Shown here one piece after another: positions 38,862 through 46,816 of a DNA stretch of 64,000 nt. The translations under genes and the position numbers were made by a program. This DNA comes from Verrucomicrobiota bacterium (GTDB lineage Bacteria; Verrucomicrobiota; Verrucomicrobiia; Chthoniobacterales; Terrimicrobiaceae): NCBI GenBank assembly GCA_017305195.1, contig JAFKMU010000048.1:52952-116951 (forward strand), written 5' to 3'. Position 1 is the first letter of the stretch, and every line of letters begins with the position of its first letter. The notes beneath the pieces were generated by a model, which was not told the DNA's origin, made no database searches, and saw only the letters and a list, made by a program, of their open reading frames with translations.

Positions 38862-40526
38862 TTATGGACGGTAACTTCGCGGATCGATTCCATACTTTTT
38901 CACCCGCAACCCCACCACCCGCTCGGTCAGGCCGAGATGCCGGGCGACCGCCGCCATGTTCCCCTTGTGCGTCTTGAGCGCATCGACCAGAAACTCCCGC
39001 TCCACGCCGTGAATCGCCGCCTTGATCTTCGACTCCGGGATCGGCTGGCTGGACTCCGGCATCTGCAAGGTGGGCGGCAGATGCCAGCCGTGAATGACAT
39101 CCTCGGTGGCCAGCAGCGTGGCGCGCTCGATACAGTTCTCCAGCTCGCGCACATTGCCCGGCCAGTGATAGCTCATCAGCATGTCGATGGCGGAGGTCGA
39201 TATCCGCTTGATGTCCTTGCCATTGGCCACGCTGTACTTCTCCACGAAGAAATCCGCGAGTTGCAGGATGTCCGTCTTTCGTTCCCGCAGGGCGGGGACA
39301 TAGACCGGAAAGACGTTGAGGCGGTAATACAAATCCTCGCGGAATTTTCCCTGCTCCACGAACTCCTCCAGCGACCGGTTCGTTGCCGCGATCACCCGCA
39401 CGTCACAGCGCAGCGTCTCGGTGCCCCCCACCCTTTCAAACTCCTTTTCCTGAAGGATGCGCAGCAGCTTCGCCTGCGTCTGGAGCGGCAGCTCGCCGAC
39501 CTCATCGAGAAAGATCGTGCCACGGTGAGCCAGCTCGAAGCGCCCCTTGCGCATGGCGATGGCGCCGGTGAAGGCCCCGCGCTCGTGGCCGAAGAGTTCG
39601 CTCTCCACGATGCTCTCGGGCAGGGCGGCGCAGTTGATTTTCACAAACGGCTTCCCCTCACGCGGGCTGCGTTCATGGACGGCATGGGCGACCAGTTCCT
39701 TGCCCACGCCGCTTTCGCCGCGGATCAGCACGGTCGTGTTGCTCGCCGCCACCTGCTCGATCGAGTGGTAGACGGTCTGCATCACGCTGGAGTTGCCGAT
39801 CATGTTGCCGGGCCGGAAGTGCCGCTTGAGCTGCTCCTGAAGCCGCTCGTTCTCCTGGCGAAAATAGTCGATCTGCTCGTGCGCCCGCTGCCGCTGCTTC
39901 ACCACCTGGGCGATCATCTGCGCGATCAGGGTGAGGAGGCGCAGGTCGGCCTGGAGCGACACGACGGTCTTGCTGTGGCTGATCACGCTGAGCGTGCCGA
40001 GGATCTCATTCGTCCTCGCCACTGGCACGCAGAGAAATGCCCCCTTCCCCTGGGCCAGCACCCGCCAGTCGACAGTCTGGACGGCCGTTCCGTGCACCAC
40101 GTGCATCGGGCGCCCGATGTCGGGAATGATCTCCGCCTCGCCCTTCTCAATCACGCGGGCGGCCATCTGGTTGAACCGCTCGACCTCGTTGCTCGCAATG
40201 CCTCGCGGAACCTCCTGCACCGCCTCGACATGCGTCTCGTTGATGGCGCGATTCAGGATGCGCAGGGTGCCATTGTGCAGTCCGATCACCTCGGAAATCT
40301 CATGCAGCAAACCGCTCATGACATCCTGCAACTCGCCGCCCTCCTGCAGCGTCCGGGCAATGTCGAAAAGGATCTTGAGCTCCTGAATGACACGGCACAA
40401 AGGAGCGGGCAGGTTTGCCAGATCGGCGTTCGAGGGAGGCATCTGCGCGAAGTCGCAGCCCGGACAGCCATCGGCAATATCGTTGTAATCTATGATCGGG
40501 CGATCCGGCCCGATATCCTTCTTCAC
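38862..40526 (-). CDS. nifA: Nif-specific sigma-54 activator NifA
   Basis: A 554-residue activator starting at GTG 40526 (an in-frame stop lies two codons upstream). Layout: CPGC near residues 21-24, GAF domain (about 45-210), coiled linker (212-240), AAA+ domain with Walker A GESGVGKE (270-277) and the sigma-54 contact GAFTGA (317-322), and a Fis-type helix-turn-helix at the end (MAAVARHLGLTERVVGLRVKK). The cysteine pair of oxygen-sensitive alpha-proteobacterial NifA linkers is absent. It is followed by draT, draG and nifH on the same strand and is the expected activator of nifHDK. Confidence 0.92.
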   Translation of the reverse strand: MKKDIGPDRPIIDYNDIADGCPGCDFAQMPPSNADLANLPAPLCRVIQELKILFDIARTLQEGGELQDVMSGLLHEISEVIGLHNGTLRILNRAINETHVEAVQEVPRGIASNEVERFNQMAARVIEKGEAEIIPDIGRPMHVVHGTAVQTVDWRVLAQGKGAFLCVPVARTNEILGTLSVISHSKTVVSLQADLRLLTLIAQMIAQVVKQRQRAHEQIDYFRQENERLQEQLKRHFRPGNMIGNSSVMQTVYHSIEQVAASNTTVLIRGESGVGKELVAHAVHERSPREGKPFVKINCAALPESIVESELFGHERGAFTGAIAMRKGRFELAHRGTIFLDEVGELPLQTQAKLLRILQEKEFERVGGTETLRCDVRVIAATNRSLEEFVEQGKFREDLYYRLNVFPVYVPALRERKTDILQLADFFVEKYSVANGKDIKRISTSAIDMLMSYHWPGNVRELENCIERATLLATEDVIHGWHLPPTLQMPESSQPIPESKIKAAIHGVEREFLVDALKTHKGNMAAVARHLGLTERVVGLRVKKYGIDPRSYRP

Positions 40527-40662
40527 GGTGTACTAACCAAGCATGATTTACGCCATGAGCCAACCGTCACCACCTGCTTCCCTCGGGAACTTTCTGAAAA
40601 ATCGTCTCCGGGACGAGTAAATTCATTTTCCGCCGAAAGCGGCCCGCGCAGCCAAAACGGCT

Positions 40663-41778
40663 TTACGGAGTGAGCACCCGCCCGGTTTCACCTGTTTCAT
40701 AGCCAGGGATTTGCGAGATCGAGCGCACAAATTTTCCGATGGCGAGATGATCGATGAGCGTTTCGAGCAGCGGTTTGCCCAACTGGTCGCGGCGAATCAC
40801 GAGGTCAAATGCCACCTGCGACAGCGGAATGAAGTGCAACCCGTAAACCCGCGCGATCGACTCGCACCCCAGCCCCACATCGGCCAGATCCGACGCAATG
40901 CGTCGGGCGCAATCGGAATGGCTCACGGTGATGGAATCATACCCCGCGATCTGATCGACCGCCGCCCCGCGAACCGTCATCATCTCCTCCAACTGATTCC
41001 GACAACCGGAACCTGCCTCCCGGTTGGCCAGTCGAATCCGCCCCCCGGGCAGGTCGTCAAAACCGCGAAACGACTCTCCCAGACCGCGACGCACCATCCA
41101 GCCCTGCTCCCATCGGGTGAAGCGCATGACGAGGCAGCTCTTGAGCAGGCCGAGACGCTTCACTCCCTCAAGATTCGCGCCGTCATCCTCCCCGAAATGA
41201 ATACCCGCCAGGTGCACCTCCCCGGCGGCAAGACGCCGCAGCGCCACGGAGCTCCCGCATGGAATCCACACACAACGCCCCTTCCCCGCGTGACGCGAAG
41301 CCGCCTCGCAAAGCAGGGCCAGCGCCGGATCGCAGCCCGCGACAAAGAGATTCTCCGCCAGGTCGGACAAGTCCAGACTCGTCTCAGCCATGGGCCCCTC
41401 CTCCGTTCTCCGCAGCACGGCGTCTGCCGCGGACAATCCCGCGCCGATTTTGGCCAGCAGGTCGGATTCCCCCGCGATCCAGCGCCCGTCGAGTTGAGCC
41501 AGGTCGAGACGCATTCCCTCCTCCGGGAGGTTGCCCACGATATGAACGGGCACGATCTCCGGCTCGTCCCGCGGACCAAAGAGGCTCTCGATCGGGCACT
41601 CCAGAGCCCGCGCGATCCGCAGGGCCGTATCGACTCTCGGGATGACCTGACTGCGCTCGATCTGGTTCAACGATTGCCGGGTGATCCCAGCCGCGCGGGC
41701 CAGTCCCGCCTGGGTCATGTTTCGCCTCGCCCGCAACTGAACGATGCGTTCTCCCGCTCCATCGAGCTTTTCCGACAT
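40663..41778 (-). CDS. XRE-type repressor with periplasmic-binding-protein-like ligand domain (molybdate-type)
   Basis: A 371-residue protein. Residues about 10-65 are an XRE/Cro helix-turn-helix (RIVQLRARRNMTQAGLARAAGITRQSLNQIE, read in parts). The rest is a PBP-like domain (PF12727 type) with LFVAGCDPALALLCEAASRH, CGSSVALRRLAAGEVHLAGIHF and NREAGSGCRNQLEEMM, as found in regulators beside molybdate/tungstate transporters. The ATG at 41778 is chosen because the HTH follows directly. It is divergent from the PEP-CTERM/modAB operon, about 240 bp away, and probably senses oxyanion or molybdenum cofactor to control it (inference). Confidence 0.85.
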   Translation of the reverse strand: MSEKLDGAGERIVQLRARRNMTQAGLARAAGITRQSLNQIERSQVIPRVDTALRIARALECPIESLFGPRDEPEIVPVHIVGNLPEEGMRLDLAQLDGRWIAGESDLLAKIGAGLSAADAVLRRTEEGPMAETSLDLSDLAENLFVAGCDPALALLCEAASRHAGKGRCVWIPCGSSVALRRLAAGEVHLAGIHFGEDDGANLEGVKRLGLLKSCLVMRFTRWEQGWMVRRGLGESFRGFDDLPGGRIRLANREAGSGCRNQLEEMMTVRGAAVDQIAGYDSITVSHSDCARRIASDLADVGLGCESIARVYGLHFIPLSQVAFDLVIRRDQLGKPLLETLIDHLAIGKFVRSISQIPGYETGETGRVLTP

Positions 41779-41908
41779 GCAAAAATGCTCCCGCAAGCGC
41801 GAAGACGCGTCAAGCACCGTTGACGCATTTCACTAATATTGACTCATATAGATTTCCCTAAAGTAGTTTTTGTAAAAAATTATTTACATATTCCACACTA
41901 TTAGATTT

Positions 41909-42018
41909 CCTTCTTTTCCGGAAAGCGCAAGAAGGGCTGCCGGGTTGTTTTGGGTAGGCGCGGAGGGTCCGCGCACTGGAATGCGCTGCAACACAGCAGT
42001 TTCTCCCAGAGCGCTTAA
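41909..42018. other. Structured leader between regulator and PEP-CTERM operon
   Basis: The 240-bp divergent region starts AT-rich (41824-41908, likely promoters, e.g. TTGACT at 41839). Then come CCTTCTT/AAGAAGG (41909-41935) and a perfect hairpin GCGCGGA-GGG-TCCGCGC (41958-41974). A GCTG/CAGC hairpin and a GCGCT/AGCGC closing pair follow immediately before the ATG at 42019. It could be a structured 5' leader or operators. It does not match a riboswitch consensus that I can verify. Confidence 0.4.
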
Positions 42019-42975
42019 ATGCTGCCAAACAACCAAACACACGCAGGAGTCGGCCAGTCGGCCGAGAAATGTCGGTCAAATCTTTTTGCACGAGGCGTCA
42101 TCCGGCGAATGACCACATCCATCGCGATGATCGGCCTCCCGCTCGCCGCCCACGCAACAGTTCTCACCTCGGGAAGCTTTACCACAGCAAGTGGAGCAGG
42201 AGGGACAGGCGGCGCTCAAACGAGCTGCATGATCTTCAGCAACGGCACTTCCTGGTCCGGGGGAGCGGTGGGAGTGCAAGGCTCTGCCAGCCTCAAGACT
42301 GGGGGCGGATCTGCTCTCGCCGCCAACGTCACGTTCAAGTTCAACATTGGTTCATTTGTCGACTCGCTCAATAGCGTTTACGGCCTGGGAAACTGGGCGG
42401 TCTCCAATGTCAAGCTGTCCTTCCAATACTCGCTTTATGCCAACAATTCCCGGTTCAACTCAGGGCCGGGCACTTTCGACATCTATTGGGTCGCAAACGA
42501 TTCCTGGGTGCAGGGGACTTCCACTCCGACCTACGCCACCAACTCCACCTCGCTTTCCTCATGGTCCGGCGGACAGGCCCTCCTAGCCTCGGAGTACTAC
42601 GATTGGACGACTCCGGGATACACGGGGACAGTGACCGACCTCACCTCCGGCCAGTGGTCTACGGACTCGAGCGGTACGCGCCAGTCGATCCTCAGCTACG
42701 ATCTTGGGAGCAATGTCTCGTTCCTTGGTGATATTCTCACCGCCAGTTCCTCGGGAGATTCCAACATCTCGCTCTACCTCATGTCGACGAGTGATACGAC
42801 GGGTATCACCATCTTCACCGGAGGGGGTACATCTCTTCCCACACTGAGCTTTGACGTCGTATCGGTTCCCGAGCCGGGAACCTGCGCTCTCATCCTGCTC
42901 GGGGCCGGAGCGGGCATACTGCTCATGCGACGAATGCAGGGAAACGGCTCGGCCCCAGCTTCTCCCGTACAGTGA
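42019..42975 (+). CDS. PEP-CTERM surface protein 1 of the modAB operon
   Basis: A 318-residue exported protein (288 if the ATG at 42109 is used, which starts MTTSIAMIGLPLAAHA). The C-terminus is a PEP-CTERM sorting signal: VPEPGTCALILLGAGAGILLMRRMQ, i.e. Pro-Glu-Pro, membrane helix, basic end, then a short tail. The mature part is Ser/Thr/Gly-rich and beta-like, with GLGNWAVSNVKLSF and NDSWVQGTSTPTY motifs that recur in the next gene. The stop overlaps the next gene's GTG start. Surface or outer-membrane location after exosortase processing is expected; function unknown but linked to oxyanion uptake by context. Confidence 0.75.
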   Translation: MLPNNQTHAGVGQSAEKCRSNLFARGVIRRMTTSIAMIGLPLAAHATVLTSGSFTTASGAGGTGGAQTSCMIFSNGTSWSGGAVGVQGSASLKTGGGSALAANVTFKFNIGSFVDSLNSVYGLGNWAVSNVKLSFQYSLYANNSRFNSGPGTFDIYWVANDSWVQGTSTPTYATNSTSLSSWSGGQALLASEYYDWTTPGYTGTVTDLTSGQWSTDSSGTRQSILSYDLGSNVSFLGDILTASSSGDSNISLYLMSTSDTTGITIFTGGGTSLPTLSFDVVSVPEPGTCALILLGAGAGILLMRRMQGNGSAPASPVQ

Positions 42976-44498
42976 AGACTTCCGGCTGGATCAGGCTTTT
43001 CCTGCTGGCCGGTTTCGCAGGCCTGACCGCGCCATCGCGCGCGGTCGAGCCGACGGTCTACTCGGTCATCTCAAGTAATGACGCCTTCCTCGCCACCGGC
43101 TCGCCCGATAATCCCAATACCGGAGGAGACGGTGCCGATCACGACCTGAGCGACTGGAACTACGGCGACGCCGGAACGCTGGTCATTTCATCGGGCAAAA
43201 ACCGCTACGTCGATCCCACCACGGGCCAGACGATCAGCAAGGGCGAGTTTCAGAGCGTGATCATGTTCAGCTCCGCCGGAGCCATCACGCTTTTCGATGC
43301 CACCTACGGTGCGGGAAACTGGGTCATAACCTCCATCGCGCTGAGCTTTGCCTGCAACTGGGCCGAAGGCGGGGCGATCCCCAACAATCCGATCTTCGGC
43401 ATGATCCAGGGAGGCCAGTTCGTCATCGAGTGGCTTTCCGACGACGACTGGGTGCAGGGCTCCGGAAGCCCCAGCAGTCCGACTCAGGATGGTGTCACCT
43501 ACGACTCCCTCTCAACCCTGCTGGCCAGCGAGCACGAAGTGCTGGGCGCGTACACATATGTTCCACCGGGGAATGACGTCCGTCTCACCTGGAATCTGCC
43601 ATTGACCGACAACCTCCTCGCCGACGCCACAGCCGGAAATGACATCTCATTCCTGATGTACGCCGGAGATGACAATATCAACTACCTCTTCAACTCGAAC
43701 CGCTATGGCCGGGGAAACGAGCCCAATATCCTCATCACCGCCATACCGGAGCCGACAGCCCTCGCACTCGCCGCTCTGGGCGGCCTGATCATGGTCGGAA
43801 GGCGGATACGCAACACGGCCTTCACCCTCCCTGAGGTGCTCGTCTCGGTCGGCCTCGTCGCCCTCGCCGCCAGCGTGACGACAGGATGGGTCAATACAGG
43901 GATCGAGAAAGCCCGCGCAGCCCAGTGCGCCGGCCGTCTCCAGCAGTGGGGCATCGCCTTGCAGCTTTACATCCAGGATCACGACGGCTTCCTGCCGCGG
44001 CGCGGCCAGGGAGTACGCCCCGTGACGGTGATCGACCGCGACGAGGATTGGTTCAACTGCCTGCCGCCTTACCTCGAGATGAGTCCATACAAGGAACTCT
44101 ACGCGAGGGGGCAGGTTCCCCGGCCCGGTCAGCGCAACGTATTTCTCTGCCCCGGCGCAAAGATCCCGGAGGATGGCCAGCACTTCATCAGCTACGGGAT
44201 GAACATGTATCTCTCCCGCTGGGACCAGCGCGATGCCAGTCGGCTCGTCCAGCTGCCCAAGCCGTCGAGCCTCGCCTTCCTGGCCGACTCGCCCGGAGGC
44301 TACGCCTCGACGGTTCCCTCGCGCAGCGAGTTCTCCGTCGCTCCCCGCCACTCGGGCGGCGCCAACGTCGTCTTCGTCGACGGACACGTCCAGCGCTTCA
44401 CCGGCGCGTATCTGGGCTGCGGATCGGGCGACATTTCCCAGCCGGACGTTCGCTGGAAAACAGAGATTCCCGGCGACACCTGGAGGCCCAACCAATGA
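42972..44498 (+). CDS. PEP-CTERM surface protein 2 fused in frame to an H-X9-DG pseudopilin
   Basis: 508 residues starting GTG at 42972. Residues 1-24 are a signal peptide. Residues 25-257 are homologous to surface protein 1 (GAGNWVITSIALSF, DDDWVQGSGSP, LLASEHEV). A full PEP-CTERM signal follows: IPEP (258-261), hydrophobic helix, RRIR (277-280). Without a stop it runs into AFTLPEVLVSVGLVALAAS (283-301), a type II pseudopilin helix, and a DUF1559-like domain ending in RHSGGANVVFVDGH (H-X9-DG). An internal in-frame ATG at 43791 would give a stand-alone prepilin with leader MVGRRIRNTA. Overlaps the next gene in ATGA. Confidence 0.72.
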   Translation: MKTSGWIRLFLLAGFAGLTAPSRAVEPTVYSVISSNDAFLATGSPDNPNTGGDGADHDLSDWNYGDAGTLVISSGKNRYVDPTTGQTISKGEFQSVIMFSSAGAITLFDATYGAGNWVITSIALSFACNWAEGGAIPNNPIFGMIQGGQFVIEWLSDDDWVQGSGSPSSPTQDGVTYDSLSTLLASEHEVLGAYTYVPPGNDVRLTWNLPLTDNLLADATAGNDISFLMYAGDDNINYLFNSNRYGRGNEPNILITAIPEPTALALAALGGLIMVGRRIRNTAFTLPEVLVSVGLVALAASVTTGWVNTGIEKARAAQCAGRLQQWGIALQLYIQDHDGFLPRRGQGVRPVTVIDRDEDWFNCLPPYLEMSPYKELYARGQVPRPGQRNVFLCPGAKIPEDGQHFISYGMNMYLSRWDQRDASRLVQLPKPSSLAFLADSPGGYASTVPSRSEFSVAPRHSGGANVVFVDGHVQRFTGAYLGCGSGDISQPDVRWKTEIPGDTWRPNQ

Positions 44499-45376
44499 AC
44501 TGTCCGCTCTCGCCGCACCGCCTGCGTTCGGTCGCAATCTTCACGGCATCGATCCTGCTCTGCCTTCAAGTATCATGCCACCGCAACCCTCACCCCGCAG
44601 ACGACACGGTGCGGGTTGCGATCATCGGGGGATTTGCGACCACGGGCATGTGGGACGAGGTCACGGCGGAGTTCACCCGCCAGACCGGCATTCCCGTCGA
44701 GGTCGTCAGCACGGGGCCGAAGGAGATCATCGACAAAGCCTTTCGCCAGGGAGGCATCGACCTCATCACGCTGCACTCCAGCGACGTGGCCACCAATCTC
44801 GTCGCCGACGGCCTGGGCGTCTCGATGAAACCCTGGGCGCGCAACGAACTCGTGATCGTCGGCCCGCCCGAGGACCCGGCGAAGATTCGCGGCCTCAAAA
44901 GCGGCGCCGAGGCCATGGCCCGCATCGCCGCGGCCCGGGCGCCCTTTGTGGAAGCACGGAACGTCGGCAGCCAGACGATCTCCGCCCACCTGTGGAAGCT
45001 GGCGGGCATTCGCCCGGAAGGCGACTGGCTCATCCGCGACGAAAGCCCCGTCTCGCAACGCGTGGTGGAGTTCGCCGCCGAGCGGCGCGCCTACGTGATC
45101 GTGGGCCGCATTCCCATGCTCAGCGGGAAGATTCCCAACGCCGGGATGGAGATCCTCGTCGAGGGCGACCCGGAAATGCGCAGACCGTATGTCGTCATCA
45201 AGGCCAATCCCGCGCGACAACTCGGCAGGAATCCCGCAGGGGCCAGAAAGCTCGCGGAGTTCCTCACCTCGCCCGCCGGTCAGCGCGCCCTCAGCCGCTT
45301 CGCAGAACGCCAGGGCGGCAATGCCCCGATCTTCTATCCCGTAGAACCCTTACCCACCTCTGACCTTAAAGGATAA
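44495..45376 (+). CDS. Lipoprotein solute-binding protein, oxyanion-type (TupA/ModA-like)
   Basis: A 293-residue lipoprotein (lipobox LCLQVSC, Cys about residue 29). The mature part is a type 2 periplasmic-binding fold: VRVAIIGGFATTGMWDEVTA, FTRQTGIPVEVVSTGPKEI, GIDLITLHSSDVATNLVADG and FVEARNVGSQT match the strand order of tungstate/molybdate-binding TupA-like proteins. Length and closeness to modA support an oxyanion ligand, but ligand residues cannot be confirmed. It overlaps the fusion gene by 4 bp and lies 4 bp before modA. A second binding protein beside ModA is unusual. Confidence 0.72.
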   Translation: MNCPLSPHRLRSVAIFTASILLCLQVSCHRNPHPADDTVRVAIIGGFATTGMWDEVTAEFTRQTGIPVEVVSTGPKEIIDKAFRQGGIDLITLHSSDVATNLVADGLGVSMKPWARNELVIVGPPEDPAKIRGLKSGAEAMARIAAARAPFVEARNVGSQTISAHLWKLAGIRPEGDWLIRDESPVSQRVVEFAAERRAYVIVGRIPMLSGKIPNAGMEILVEGDPEMRRPYVVIKANPARQLGRNPAGARKLAEFLTSPAGQRALSRFAERQGGNAPIFYPVEPLPTSDLKG

Positions 45377-45380
45377 TCCC

Positions 45381-46151
45381 ATGAAACGCCCGTTCGCCAG
45401 ACTCCTCCTCGGAACCGCCCTAGCTCTCCTGGCTGCCCTCTCTCCCCTCCCGGCCCAGACCATCGTCGTCTCCGCCGCCGCCAGCCTGAAGGACGCTCTG
45501 GCCGACGTAAACACCGCCTTTGCCGCGAAGCATCCCGGCATGGCGGTCGACCTGAACCTCGCAGGCTCCGGCGCTCTCCAGCAGCAGATCGAGCAGGGCG
45601 CTCCCGTCGATGTCTTCATCTCGGCGGCCACGAAGCAAATGGACGCCCTCTCGGCCAAGGGTCTGCTGATGGACGGGACCGTCTTCCACCTCCTCGGCAA
45701 CAAGGTCGTGCTGGTCGGACCTCCCGGGGCGACGAAACCCGCGAGCTTTGAAGCGCTCACCGATACCACGGTGAAGCGCATCGCCATCGGCGAACCCGGC
45801 AGCGTGCCCGCCGGCCAGTACGCACAGCAGATCTTCGCCTACTACAAAATCGCAGACGCCTTGAAACCGAGGCTGATCTTTGCCAAAGACGTGCGCATGG
45901 TGCTCACCTATGCGGAAACCGGCAATGTCGACGCCGGGGTGGTCTACATGACGGATGCCATGCAGTCCGGCAAGGTCGCCATCCTCGCCGAGGCTCCCGC
46001 CGGGTCGCACGACCCGGTCATCTATCCCGCTGCGATCATCAAGGCCGCACGGCAGCCGGAGGCCGCCAGGACTTATCTTGCCTTCCTGAAATCGCCGGAC
46101 GCCGCCGAGCTTTTCTCCAAGCGCGGCTTTGAGATCCTGGTCAAACCGTGA
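45381..46151 (+). CDS. modA: Molybdate ABC transporter, substrate-binding protein ModA
   Basis: A 256-residue exported protein with signal peptide (LLGTALALLAALSPLPAQ). The ModA signatures VSAAASLKDAL, NLAGSGALQQQIEQGAPVDVFISAA and GEPGSVPAGQYAQQIF are all present; the Ser and Tyr residues that hold molybdate are within these. It delivers molybdate to ModB. It follows the lipoprotein by 4 bp and its stop overlaps modB (TGATG). Confidence 0.96.
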   Translation: MKRPFARLLLGTALALLAALSPLPAQTIVVSAAASLKDALADVNTAFAAKHPGMAVDLNLAGSGALQQQIEQGAPVDVFISAATKQMDALSAKGLLMDGTVFHLLGNKVVLVGPPGATKPASFEALTDTTVKRIAIGEPGSVPAGQYAQQIFAYYKIADALKPRLIFAKDVRMVLTYAETGNVDAGVVYMTDAMQSGKVAILAEAPAGSHDPVIYPAAIIKAARQPEAARTYLAFLKSPDAAELFSKRGFEILVKP

Positions 46152-46816
46152 TGGACGCCACCCCGGTCTGGCTGAGCCTGAAAACGACCGTCACCGCGAC
46201 GGCCATCACCTTCGTCCTCGGCATCCTCGCCGCCCGGTGGAGGCTGGGAGCCAGAGGGCACTGGGTGGGGTTCGTCGATGCCCTGCTGCTGCTGCCTCTC
46301 GCGCTCCCACCGACGGTCATCGGTCTCGCGCTGCTGGTATTCTTCGGGCGCAACTCGCCGGTCGGCCAGATGCTGTCAGACTTCGGAGTCGACGTGATTT
46401 TCTCCTGGCAGGCCACCGTCATCACGGCGGTGGTCGCATCATTCCCCCTGATGTATCAATCCAGCTACGCCGCCTTCCAGCAGATCGACGGGGAGTTGCT
46501 CGATGTCGGCCGGCTTTACGGCATGGGCGAGTGGCAGTTGCTCTGGCACATCATGCTGGCGCTCGCCTGGCCGGGCATCCTGGTCGGCACGATCCTGAGC
46601 TTTGTCCGGGCCCTCGGGGAATTCGGGGCCACTCTCATGCTGGCAGGCAGCATTCCCGGCCGCACCCAGACGATTCCGCTCGCCATCTTCTTCCACGTGG
46701 AGAGCGGCGAGTTTTATCAGGCCGGGCTCCTCTCCCTCGTCACCCTGATGATCTCGGTGATCGTTCTTTTCGTGGTGCGCCTGCCGCAGTCGGCGAAGGT
46801 GCCGCTGCGCAGGTGA
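46151..46816 (+). CDS. modB: Molybdate ABC transporter, permease ModB
   Basis: A 221-residue inner-membrane permease with five to six helices and the EAA loop (IDGELLDVGRLYGMGEWQLL) that contacts the ATPase, followed by ALGEFGATLMLAGSIPGRTQT, a strong ModB motif. GTG at 46148 is an alternative start three bases earlier. No modC ATPase follows; the next gene is on the other strand and its stop abuts modB's stop. The ATPase must be encoded elsewhere. Confidence 0.95.
   Translation: MDATPVWLSLKTTVTATAITFVLGILAARWRLGARGHWVGFVDALLLLPLALPPTVIGLALLVFFGRNSPVGQMLSDFGVDVIFSWQATVITAVVASFPLMYQSSYAAFQQIDGELLDVGRLYGMGEWQLLWHIMLALAWPGILVGTILSFVRALGEFGATLMLAGSIPGRTQTIPLAIFFHVESGEFYQAGLLSLVTLMISVIVLFVVRLPQSAKVPLRR

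Noticed and set aside
41824..42018. Molybdenum cofactor riboswitch
   Set aside because: Hairpins are present but I could not match the conserved core of the Moco or Tuco models, so it is listed only as a structured leader.
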